Shown here one piece after another: positions 1-5,771 of a DNA stretch of 6,935 bases. A program made the translations under genes and the position numbers. This DNA comes from Clostridia bacterium. Its GTDB lineage: Bacteria > Bacillota > Clostridia > Christensenellales > Aristaeellaceae. The stretch lies in assembly GCA_017458865.1 (NCBI GenBank), contig JAFSZW010000307.1:1-6935 (forward strand). Direction: 5' to 3'. Below the pieces are notes generated by a model. The model saw only the letters and a program-made list of their open reading frames with translations, searched no databases and was not told the origin of the DNA. The first letter of the stretch is position 1. Every line of letters starts with the position of its first letter.

Positions 1-25
1 ATCTGCGGTCGGTTTCGTGCGGTAA

Positions 26-86
26 GTCTCTGCTCACCAATGAGATGCCCCATCGCTGCGCGCGTGGTGAATCTGTCTGCAGAGAC
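26..86 (-). repeat. Nested inverted repeat downstream of hflX, possible structured RNA or leader
   Basis: Eight bases at 26-33 (gtctctgc) pair perfectly with 79-86, and the adjoining six bases at 34-39 (tcacca) pair with 65-70. This leaves an 8-nt bulge at 71-78 on one side only. Inside the loop, gatg at 44-47 can pair with catc at 51-54 around a CCC loop. Read on the minus strand, the element starts 9 nt after the hflX stop codon and just after a Shine-Dalgarno-like GGGGAGG (92-86) that has no ATG, GTG or TTG at a usable distance. No T-tract follows, so it is not a normal intrinsic terminator. I could not match it to tmRNA, SRP RNA, RNase P RNA, a T-box or a riboswitch class that I know. The strand is assigned only because the neighbouring genes are on minus. 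Confidence 0.45.
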
Positions 87-94
87 CTCCCCTA

Positions 95-1885
95 TTATAC
101 GTTTTCGGCCGCCGAAATACAATCCTTATCAAACCGCCGGGCGAGCTGATCCAGTCCATCCTTGTCCGTTTCCACGTGCAGGACATAGCCGGTATCTGTA
201 TACTGTTCATCCAGCACCGTGAAATTCCGGTGTATCCAGGCCTCACCCTGTGCCTCCGTGTACGGGATCACAATGTCCGCCTCAATGCTCGTATCCCTGA
301 GCCGCTTTGCGATCTGTTCAAGCAGCTCCTCCACGCCCTCACCGGACCTGGCGCTGATCCTGACCGCCTCCGGGAACACATCCCCACCGCTGTTTTCCGT
401 AATATCCTGCTTGTTCAGGACATGGAGCATGGGCTTGTTCTCGGCGTCAAGTGTCCTGAGGACCTCCATGACTACCTTATACTGCTCATTTACCTGCGGT
501 GACGCGGCATCCGAAACGATGAGCAGCAGATCCGCGTCCAGCGTCTCCTCAAGCGTAGAATGGAACGCATCCACCAGTGCATGCGGCAGCTTGCTGATGA
601 ACCCGACCGTATCAATCAGGAGGAAATTGTCCTTCCCGCCCGGGTACGGCACGGTCCTCACCAGCGGATCCAGCGTCGCAAACAGCATGTTTTCGGCAAA
701 CGATGACGCCCCGCTGAGCTGGTTCAGCAGTGTCGTCTTGCCCGCATTGGTATATCCAACCAGTGCCACCCGCTTCAGCTGGTTTTTTTCGCGTTTCCCA
801 CGTCTCAGCTTGCGCTGATCGCTCATCCGGTTGATCTCGCTTTGCAGCGCCGTCATGCGACGTCTGATGCGCCGCCGATCCATCTCAAGCTGCGTTTCGC
901 CCGGGCCCCGGGTCCCAATGCCGCCGCCCAGTCTTGACAGGGCGATGCCGTGACCGGTCAGGCGCGGCAGCTGATACGTCAGCTGGGCCATTTCAACCTG
1001 GAGCTTACCTTCCTGTGAACGGGCACGCTGGGCAAAGATATCCAGGATCAGAGCCGTCCGGTCCAGCACCCTGGCGCCGGACAGAATCTGCTCGAGATTC
1101 CGCTGCTGGACGCCGCTGAGTTCATCATCAAAGATGACGATGTCCGCCTCTTTTGCCTGTGCATACAGGGACAGTTCCTCCGCTTTTCCCCTGCCGATAA
1201 ATGTGGCGGTATCCGGCTTTCCCTTTTTCTGAATGATCCGGCCCACGATCTCAGCGCCGGCCGTTTCCGCCAGCGCCGCCAGCTCTTCAAGCGACTGCTC
1301 GTCCTCAATGCTGACCAGGACGGCGCGTTCCCGCTCGTTCCCCGTACTGCTGTCCGCACTGGTCACAAAGGAAATCCGGTCCGTCTCCTCAATGGTTTCC
1401 ATCCATGCACGTTGCGGAATGGCATGCGCCGCAGCAATGCGGGTAAGGCTGACGCCAATTTCCCCATGTTCATTCAGCGTCAGAAAGGATGCCTGGACAC
1501 CGGTAATCTGACCGTTTTCAACGCCCACAGCGGCCATGCTGTCAAAGAACATGCTTTTCAGTGAGCTCAGGTCCACCTCAGATAAATGCGGATCCCCGTT
1601 GGGGTGCGTATGAATACACCGCACCTTACTGAGCCGGCTGGCGCTCCTGCGCAGCCGGATATTGCGAAGTCCCACGCTGTTCTGATTGCCGACCGAAACA
1701 TCCAGTATCTCGCCGGCACGTGATATGTAGACAGACACCTCTCTGCCAATCATGCCGGTGAAAGCTGCAAGCACTTCAAGCAGTTCCCGGGGCGCAAAAC
1801 AGTCCTGCTCCATTTCATAATCATACAGGCTTTCCAGTTTTGCCAGGTCCGCATCCCGGATGCCCTCTGTGTTTCCGTAGATCAT
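95..1885 (-). CDS. hflX: GTPase HflX with N-terminal JAMM/MPN domain
   Basis: HflX is a cytoplasmic GTPase of the TRAFAC class that binds ribosomes and, in studied bacteria, splits stalled or stressed 70S particles. At 596 aa it is far longer than the usual 400-430 aa. Residues about 185-345 are the HflX-specific N-domain, with the glycine-rich SRLGGGIGTRGPGETQ stretch at 317-332. Residues 346-370 are a basic, helical linker. The G domain follows: G1 GYTNAGKTT at 377-385, G2 around FATLD 402-406, G3 DTVG 425-428, G4 NKQD 491-494 and G5 SARSGEG 511-517, all intact. Residues about 1-170 form an extra domain with the JAMM pattern: H92-x-H94-x7-S102-x2-D105 and a likely upstream Glu at 49. It resembles the RadC core (HxHPxGDPxxSxxD). 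The ATG directly follows the desulfurase stop with no gap, and GGAAAGGA lies just upstream inside that gene, so the two are likely co-translated. The stop is doubled (TAA TAG). Confidence 0.97.
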   Translation of the reverse strand: MIYGNTEGIRDADLAKLESLYDYEMEQDCFAPRELLEVLAAFTGMIGREVSVYISRAGEILDVSVGNQNSVGLRNIRLRRSASRLSKVRCIHTHPNGDPHLSEVDLSSLKSMFFDSMAAVGVENGQITGVQASFLTLNEHGEIGVSLTRIAAAHAIPQRAWMETIEETDRISFVTSADSSTGNERERAVLVSIEDEQSLEELAALAETAGAEIVGRIIQKKGKPDTATFIGRGKAEELSLYAQAKEADIVIFDDELSGVQQRNLEQILSGARVLDRTALILDIFAQRARSQEGKLQVEMAQLTYQLPRLTGHGIALSRLGGGIGTRGPGETQLEMDRRRIRRRMTALQSEINRMSDQRKLRRGKREKNQLKRVALVGYTNAGKTTLLNQLSGASSFAENMLFATLDPLVRTVPYPGGKDNFLLIDTVGFISKLPHALVDAFHSTLEETLDADLLLIVSDAASPQVNEQYKVVMEVLRTLDAENKPMLHVLNKQDITENSGGDVFPEAVRISARSGEGVEELLEQIAKRLRDTSIEADIVIPYTEAQGEAWIHRNFTVLDEQYTDTGYVLHVETDKDGLDQLARRFDKDCISAAENV

Positions 1886-3004
1886 TTACTGTCCTTTCCG
1901 TCTGTCCAGGATGCGGCAAAGCTGAGAATACACCTCATCCATTTCCGCCTCCGTATTCTCATGTCCCAGAGTCAGTCTGAGCGCCGCTGCCTCAGTATCC
2001 CCACCTATTGCCTTAATAACATGGGACGGCTCCACAATACCTGCCGTGCACGCACTGCCAGCAGATGCCGCAATGCCCGCCATATCCAATTGCATCAGCA
2101 GCGCATTTCGGTTAATGCCCGGAATAGACAGGTGGATATTGCCCGGCAGCCGCCTCGTGCGGTTTCCATTCACCACAACATCCGGATATCTGTCTGTTAT
2201 CCGTTCCATAAACCCGTCCCTGAGGGCGCGCATTCTGTCGAAGTCACCGCGTCTGTATTTCGCCAGCGCCAGGGCCATAAGCCTGGCACCAATCACATTT
2301 TCCGTTCCGGCCCGCTGCGCCCTTTCCTGTTCACCGCCGTTCATGAACGGTTCAATTCTCGTTCCGCGGCGAATATACAGCGCTCCAATCCCTTTCGGCG
2401 CACCGAATTTGTGTCCCGAGATCGACAGGAGAGTGACCGGCAGTGCCTTAAGGTCTATGGTCACCTGCCCCGCTGCCTGCACGGCATCTGTATGAACCGG
2501 AATCCCATGCGCATTTCCAACAGCTGCGATTTCATCGATTTTCTCGATCGTCCCGATTTCATTATTGGCCATCTGGACAGAGATCACTGCCGTATCCGCC
2601 TCAATGGCATCCTCTACCGCCTGCGGATTCACCGTTCCGTCTACCTCAACCGGCAGGCAGGTCACGCGATATCCTTCCCGCTCAAGTGCCCTGCATGTAT
2701 TCAGCACCGCATGGTGTTCAATCTGTGTCGTAATAATATGCCGCTTATCCGGCACGGCGCGGCACATGCCCTGAATCGCCCAGTTGTCCGACTCCGTACC
2801 GCCAGACGTAAAATAGATCTCATCCGGCGATGCACCCAGCATACCCGACAGCTCGCTCCTTGCATCATCCAGGACCTGTTTCGCCGCTCTCCCGGCAGCA
2901 TATGTACCGCCTGCATTCCCCCATGCCGTCCGGCACAGTTCTGGCAACGCCTCAAGTACAGCCGGCGGCATGGGCGATGTTGCCGCGTGGTCCAAATAGA
3001 TCAT
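1886..3004 (-). CDS. nifS: Cysteine desulfurase, NifS/IscS family (PLP-dependent)
   Basis: This enzyme removes sulfur from L-cysteine as a persulfide and supplies it to Fe-S cluster assembly or tRNA thiolation, leaving alanine. The protein is 372 aa, close to the family's usual 380-400. It is a fold-type I aminotransferase-like protein. The N-terminal IYLDHAAT motif spans 2-9. The PLP-stacking His is in EHHAV (H97), the PLP-binding Asp is in HTDAVQ (D173), and the Schiff-base Lys is K199 in SGHKFGAPKG. RAGTEN is at 231-236, and the catalytic Cys is C319 in SAGSACTAG, the class I (NifS/IscS) context. The ATG is preceded by AAAGGA with 9-nt spacing and overlaps by 4 nt (ATGA) the stop of the 59-aa reading frame before it. 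No IscU, NifU, IscR or ThiI gene is present beside it, so the sulfur acceptor cannot be told from context. The symbol is a family-level name; iscS would be equally possible. Confidence 0.95.
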   Translation of the reverse strand: MIYLDHAATSPMPPAVLEALPELCRTAWGNAGGTYAAGRAAKQVLDDARSELSGMLGASPDEIYFTSGGTESDNWAIQGMCRAVPDKRHIITTQIEHHAVLNTCRALEREGYRVTCLPVEVDGTVNPQAVEDAIEADTAVISVQMANNEIGTIEKIDEIAAVGNAHGIPVHTDAVQAAGQVTIDLKALPVTLLSISGHKFGAPKGIGALYIRRGTRIEPFMNGGEQERAQRAGTENVIGARLMALALAKYRRGDFDRMRALRDGFMERITDRYPDVVVNGNRTRRLPGNIHLSIPGINRNALLMQLDMAGIAASAGSACTAGIVEPSHVIKAIGGDTEAAALRLTLGHENTEAEMDEVYSQLCRILDRRKGQ

Positions 3005-3180
3005 ATCCAGCGTTCCTTTCCCCCGAAATCAAACGGAAACTCTGCATTCCAGTAAACATAACTTTTTTCTGCTTCCCACAGATCCCAAACACACAATGGA
3101 CCGGTGTCTTTATTCACAATCTTTCGACTGTTTTTCCGTATTGCCTTTTGCCATCTGAAAGACTCAGCACTCGCGTCCAT
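3001..3180 (-). CDS. Small unknown protein, 59 aa, translationally linked to the desulfurase gene
   Basis: I do not recognise this protein. The frame runs from the ATG at 3180-3178 to a TGA at 3003-3001. It begins MDASAESFRWQKAIRK and ends FPFDFGGKERWI. It has a basic N-terminal half (RKNSRK) and a tryptophan-rich, acidic C-terminal half (five Trp in 59 residues), with no signal peptide, no membrane helix and one Cys (C30). Its start lies inside the end of the 80-aa gene (17-nt overlap) and its stop overlaps the desulfurase ATG in the form ATGA. This arrangement fills the whole gap between those two genes and is the main argument that it is real. The ribosome binding site is weak: AAGGG about 11 nt upstream. 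Against it, the frame is short and the Shine-Dalgarno spacing is long, so it may be a chance opening. Confidence 0.5.
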   Translation of the reverse strand: MDASAESFRWQKAIRKNSRKIVNKDTGPLCVWDLWEAEKSYVYWNAEFPFDFGGKERWI

Positions 3181-3406
3181 GCTTCAGTATGCCCTTGTGC
3201 TGATAGTATTCTCTCAGTTCGTCAATCTGTTCATTGGTCAGTATTCTTTCCCTGTAACACCAGTTCAGAATGCACATGATTTCCATTCTGTAACAATCCT
3301 CTGAAGAACCATTATCATTATTCAGGTTATCAATATAATGATCTATTTCAATCTGTAGTTCTTCAGGAATCTCATAGTCTATTTTCAGCGGTTCATACTT
3401 TATCAT
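3164..3406 (-). CDS. Small unknown protein, 80 aa, first gene of the desulfurase-hflX operon
   Basis: The function is unknown. The 80-aa protein is acidic and probably helical: an N-terminal strand-like segment (MIKYEPLKIDYEIP), a helix ELQIEIDHYIDNLNN (16-30), an Asn/Asp/Ser-rich turn, then a Cys-containing helix (C38, C45, C50) and a final helix LTNEQIDELREYYQHKGI (56-73). The C-terminal end resembles small helical hypothetical proteins that I have seen in Firmicutes genomes, without an assigned role. It has no signal peptide or membrane segment. The ATG is preceded by GGGAGA with 9-nt spacing and lies about 40 nt downstream of a near-consensus promoter. G+C here is about 38%, clearly below the rnf, hflX and desulfurase genes, which may mark a recently gained gene. 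No terminator is seen after it, so transcription probably continues into the 59-aa frame, the desulfurase and hflX. Confidence 0.78.
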   Translation of the reverse strand: MIKYEPLKIDYEIPEELQIEIDHYIDNLNNDNGSSEDCYRMEIMCILNWCYRERILTNEQIDELREYYQHKGILKHGREC

Positions 3407-3431
3407 TATATCAAATCTCCCTTATTGTTGT

Positions 3432-3494
3432 CTGGTTATTCATTTATACAGATAATATTTTTATAAGTCAACTTCAGATAATGAACTGGTTATT
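3432..3494. repeat. Pair of 9-bp direct repeats flanking the operon promoter (candidate operators)
   Basis: The sequence ctggttatt (AATAACCAG on the minus strand) occurs at 3432-3440 and again at 3486-3494. The copies are 54 bp apart, roughly five helical turns. One lies just upstream of the -35 box and the other at the expected transcription start, so a regulator bound to both could loop out or cover the promoter. The neighbouring XRE-type regulator is an obvious candidate, but nothing in the sequence proves this. In such AT-rich DNA a 9-bp repeat could also arise by chance. Confidence 0.35.
3443..3471 (-). promoter_or_regulatory. Sigma-A-type promoter for the desulfurase-hflX operon
   Basis: On the minus strand the -35 box TTGACT (3471-3466, five of six consensus bases) is followed after exactly 17 nt by the -10 box TATAAA (3448-3443, five of six). 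Transcription would start around 3435, giving a 5' leader of about 30 nt before the ATG at 3406, with GGGAGA as the ribosome binding site. The surrounding 140 nt are about 26% G+C. A second TATAAT-like hexamer occurs upstream (3509-3504) but has no convincing -35 box. This is the only strong promoter that I see for the genes to the left. Confidence 0.7.
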
Positions 3495-3567
3495 TTGCAG
3501 TTTATTATAAAGAGTTTCACATTTTCTCGTTATATCCAGTTGCCGATAAACCAAAAAATGATATCTG

Positions 3568-3678
3568 CCATGACGATCAAATCCCCGAAACGACGATACG
3601 CCGTGCTGTTTCCTGAATCCTTATAGCATCAGGAAATGGCCGGGTTTCAGTCGTTTCGGGGATCTGTTTCTATCATGG
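3568..3678. repeat. Large nested inverted repeat between the regulator gene and the desulfurase operon
   Basis: Three inverted arms are nested. The outer arm is ccatga (3568-3573) with tcatgg (3673-3678). The middle arm is a perfect 14-bp pair, atccccgaaacgac (3581-3594) with its complement at 3650-3663. The inner arm is tttcctga (3609-3616) with tcaggaaa (3629-3636) around a 12-nt loop. The element ends 2 nt before the stop codon of the regulator gene and contains no credible gene. On the minus strand only TTTGATC follows the 14-bp arm, and TTTTTT comes about 20 nt later, so it is at best a poor intrinsic terminator. Other possibilities are a small non-autonomous mobile element or dispersed palindromic repeat, a structured small RNA, or a protein-binding site. 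Confidence 0.7.
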
Positions 3679-3680
3679 TA

Positions 3681-3908
3681 TTACGGAATCAGCTCATCAT
3701 AGTCTATACCAAGAATCTCATGAATGGCACGAATACGTTCATACGGCGGATAAGACCTTCCTGATTCAAATTTGCGGATATAGGCGTCAGCACCGGGATG
3801 TGTATACCCGATTGCAAGGGCCAGCTGGCTCTGTGAGTAGCCCCTGCGCTCCCTGGCCCTGCGGATGGCAAAACCTATTTCCTGTTTTGACTTCAGTTCA
3901 TATTCCAT
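3681..3908 (-). CDS. XRE-family helix-turn-helix transcriptional regulator, 75 aa
   Basis: This is a small cytoplasmic DNA-binding protein of the Cro/CI (HTH_3) type, consisting of the HTH domain alone. Residues 11-28 (IGFAIRRARERRGYSQSQ) form helix 1 and the start of helix 2, SQSQLALAIGY (25-35) is the helix-turn region, IRKFESGRSYPP (44-55) matches the conserved end of the recognition helix and the loop after it, and IRAIHEILGIDYDELI (59-74) is the closing helix pair. There is no sensor or dimerisation domain. The turn segment GYTHPGADAY is longer than in typical members. The ATG has GAGG seven nucleotides upstream. The gene follows the rnf terminator, so it probably has its own promoter in the 57-nt gap, though I see no clear -35/-10 pair. 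A near-palindrome ttgtcacaa (3930-3938) in that gap could be an autoregulatory operator. Its target is unknown; the promoter just downstream is a candidate. Confidence 0.87.
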   Translation of the reverse strand: MEYELKSKQEIGFAIRRARERRGYSQSQLALAIGYTHPGADAYIRKFESGRSYPPYERIRAIHEILGIDYDELIP

Positions 3909-3965
3909 AGATTTTCCTCACATTCTGTATTGTCACAAGCAGTCATGGGGACTCAGATCCCTTGG

Positions 3966-4000
3966 AAAAAAGAAGGAAACCAGACAGACCGATTTCCTTC
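3966..4000 (-). terminator. Rho-independent terminator of the rnf operon
   Basis: On the minus strand GAAGGAAA (4000-3993) pairs perfectly with TTTCCTTC (3979-3972) around a 13-nt loop, and six T residues follow directly (3971-3966). It starts 17 nt after the rnfB stop codon, which fits the end of the rnf operon and separates it from the regulator gene. Confidence 0.88.
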
Positions 4001-4016
4001 AAAAATGGCTACTCGC

Positions 4017-5162
4017 TTATGCTTCCTTGCCCTCTGCAGCAGGCTTTGGTGCCGATGCAGGTGCAGGTGCGGACGCTGTCGCAGGTGCTGCGGCCGGCGC
4101 AGGCTTCGGCGCTGCGGGCTTAGCGGGCGCGGCAGGTGCTTTCTTAACCTTGTCCTGACGGTTCCGCGGTGCGCGGCGGTCGCGCATGATGATGGCCTTC
4201 TTCGGGCACTTCTGTGCGCAGATACCGCAGCCGGTGCAGCCACTGAGTACGCGGTGAGTCTTCTTGAGCTCGCCTTCAATGGCATCAAACTTACAGTTCT
4301 TGGCGCAGATTGTGCAGCCAATGCACTTGGAGGCGTCGATAAACGCTTCTTTGCGCTTGTCAAATTCTGCCGTCATGGCACCTGTCGGACAGACATCCGC
4401 GCATGCCATACAGCCGATACACTTCTTGTAATCGATCTTCGGCAGATCGCCAACCATCTCAAGTGCGCCAAAGTTACAGGCCTTTACGCAGGCACTGCAG
4501 CCGATACAGGCATGATCGCACTTTGCGCGCAGGGACTGACCCTTTTCCGGATTGTGGCAGGCCAGTGCAACGACATGCCCCTCGGGCTGCATGCTCAGAA
4601 CATGCTGCGGGCAGACCTCAATGCAGCGCTTGCAGCTCTGGCACTTATCCTTGTCCACGACAGCGATGCGCTTGATCGGGTCTATGTGAATCGCATCAAA
4701 CGGGCAGACGCTTACGCAGCTGCCGAGACCTAGACAGGAATAGATACAGGTCTTGGAACCGCTGTTGACCTGCTGCGCCGCGATACAGTCCTGAATGCCC
4801 TCATAGTTGGCTTTGTACGTGCAGTGGTCGCCATAGCCCTGGCAGGCAACCGTTGAGATGTACTTTGCGTCAAGTGTGGCCTCAACGCCCATGATAGCGC
4901 CCATCTTCTGTGCAACAGGCATTCCGCCCGGTGCGCAGGCGCCGACCTTTGCCTCTCCCTTGGCAACAGCAGCCGCATAGCCGTCGCAGCCAGGGAATCC
5001 GCAGGCGCCGCAGTTGGCGCCGGGCAGACACGCACGCAACGCATCCATCGTCGGGTCCGTTTCAACCTTGAATACCTTGTCAGTGACGCCAAGAAGTGCT
5101 CCGAATGCGAGGCCGAGCAGACTCATGACAACCGCAGCAATTAAAATCGCAGTGATACTCAC
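4017..5162 (-). CDS. rnfB: RnfB, ferredoxin-oxidising Fe-S subunit of the Rnf complex (extended form)
   Basis: RnfB is the membrane-anchored cytoplasmic subunit that accepts electrons from reduced ferredoxin and feeds the Rnf chain. Residues 1-25 form one transmembrane helix. The Fe-S domain follows, with C51, C54, C59 and C76 in LPGANCGACGFPGCDGY and GACAPGG. Three ferredoxin-like pairs come next: C139/143/149/153 with C174/177/180/184, C219/222/225/229 with C248/251/254/258, and C280/283/286/290 with C309/312/315/319. That makes seven possible [4Fe-4S] clusters, with C202 and C215 as extra cysteines. From about 340 to the end there is a low-complexity Ala/Pro/Lys tail, probably a flexible linker. 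At 381 aa it is long for RnfB, because the third ferredoxin pair and the tail exceed the common form. Translation starts at GTG, 21 nt after rnfA. A terminator follows. Confidence 0.95.
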   Translation of the reverse strand: MSITAILIAAVVMSLLGLAFGALLGVTDKVFKVETDPTMDALRACLPGANCGACGFPGCDGYAAAVAKGEAKVGACAPGGMPVAQKMGAIMGVEATLDAKYISTVACQGYGDHCTYKANYEGIQDCIAAQQVNSGSKTCIYSCLGLGSCVSVCPFDAIHIDPIKRIAVVDKDKCQSCKRCIEVCPQHVLSMQPEGHVVALACHNPEKGQSLRAKCDHACIGCSACVKACNFGALEMVGDLPKIDYKKCIGCMACADVCPTGAMTAEFDKRKEAFIDASKCIGCTICAKNCKFDAIEGELKKTHRVLSGCTGCGICAQKCPKKAIIMRDRRAPRNRQDKVKKAPAAPAKPAAPKPAPAAAPATASAPAPASAPKPAAEGKEA

Positions 5163-5176
5163 GTAATTTCCTCCTC
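5160..5176 (-). promoter_or_regulatory. Ribosome binding site that fixes the GTG start of rnfB
   Basis: GAGGAGG (5176-5170) stands seven nucleotides before GTG (5162-5160). The same spacing occurs for rnfE (GAGGAGG at 6382-6376) and rnfA (AGGAGG at 5772-5767). The following residues (SITAILIAAVVMSLLGLAFG) are the expected N-terminal membrane helix, so the GTG is preferred over later ATG codons. Confidence 0.85.
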
Positions 5177-5183
5177 GCTTTCA

Positions 5184-5759
5184 TCAGATCAGGCCGCTGA
5201 AACCATTGAACGCAACAGCCATAAGACCTGCAGCGATCATAGCGCCAGGGAAGCCTTCCATCCACTTCGGCAGGCTGCCAACCGCAAGACGCTCACGAAT
5301 GCCGGCAAACAGGCAGATAGCCAGCGTGAAGCCGAGTGCGGAGGCGATACCGTTTACAACAGAGAGGACCAGTCCGTATCCTTCGGTCACGTTGAGCTGG
5401 GTCACGCCAAGCACAGCGCAGTTGGTGGTAATCAGCGGAAGATAGACACCCAGCGCCTGATACAGGGACGGGGACATCTTCTTGATCGCCATCTCAATAA
5501 TACCAACCAGAACCGCGATAACAAGAATAAACGCAATAACCTGCAGATACTCAAGATCGTACGGTACCAGGAGATACGTGTTGACCAGATAGGAAGCGAA
5601 CGAGGCAAGCGCCATGACAAATGTAACCGCCATGCCCATGCCAAAGGCAGTCTCGAGTTTCTTGGATACACCCAGGAAGGGGCAGATGCCATAGAAACGC
5701 GACATTGCGAAGTTGTTAACAAAAATGGAACCAACAAGAACCGTTATAACAGCATTCAT
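5184..5759 (-). CDS. rnfA: RnfA, membrane subunit of the Rnf ferredoxin:NAD+ oxidoreductase
   Basis: RnfA is an integral membrane protein of six helices, homologous to NqrE. With RnfE it forms the antiparallel core that holds an intramembrane [2Fe-2S] cluster, known from structures of Nqr/Rnf complexes. The protein is 191 aa, the normal length. The signature NNFAMSRFYGICPFLGVSKK lies at 15-34 with cluster ligand C26, and the second half-site TTNCAVLGV has C114. The first helix starts directly at the N-terminus and the last ends at the C-terminus. The ATG has AGGAGG at seven nucleotides, overlapping the rnfE stop codon (TAAGGAGG), which suggests translational coupling. The gap to rnfE is 12 nt. 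Confidence 0.97.
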   Translation of the reverse strand: MNAVITVLVGSIFVNNFAMSRFYGICPFLGVSKKLETAFGMGMAVTFVMALASFASYLVNTYLLVPYDLEYLQVIAFILVIAVLVGIIEMAIKKMSPSLYQALGVYLPLITTNCAVLGVTQLNVTEGYGLVLSVVNGIASALGFTLAICLFAGIRERLAVGSLPKWMEGFPGAMIAAGLMAVAFNGFSGLI

Positions 5760-5771
5760 CGCATTTCCTCC

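Noticed and set aside
1..53. Start of a further minus-strand gene with ATG at 53-51 open to the window edge
   Set aside because: Only 17 codons are visible, no Shine-Dalgarno sequence precedes the ATG, and the segment lies within the predicted hairpin.
219..818. Plus-strand open frame (199 aa) opposite hflX
   Set aside because: It is Ser-rich without any domain and lies opposite the conserved G domain, so it is a shadow frame.
1961..3055. Long plus-strand open frame (364 aa) opposite the cysteine desulfurase
   Set aside because: It is Arg/His/Cys-rich with no recognisable domain, and it lies antisense to a gene with all its catalytic motifs intact. It is a shadow of that gene.
3104..3304. 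Plus-strand small hydrophobic frame opposite the 80-aa gene
   Set aside because: It has no ribosome binding site of note, whereas the minus-strand gene has a promoter and a well-spaced Shine-Dalgarno sequence.
3568..3678. The nested palindrome as an intrinsic terminator
   Set aside because: No T-tract follows the 14-bp arm on either strand; the nearest run of T lies about 20 nt further on.
3568..3678. The nested palindrome as an insertion sequence remnant
   Set aside because: There is no transposase fragment and I see no clear target-site duplication, so only a weaker claim of an inverted repeat is made.
3164..3908. The regulator and the 80-aa gene as a toxin-antitoxin pair
   Set aside because: They are separated by 274 nt with a large palindrome and a separate promoter, and neither shows a known toxin motif.
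3930..4733. Plus-strand open frame (267 aa) opposite rnfB
   Set aside because: It starts in the rnf terminator region and its Cys/Arg repeats are the reverse reading of the Ala/Pro tail and the cysteine motifs of rnfB.
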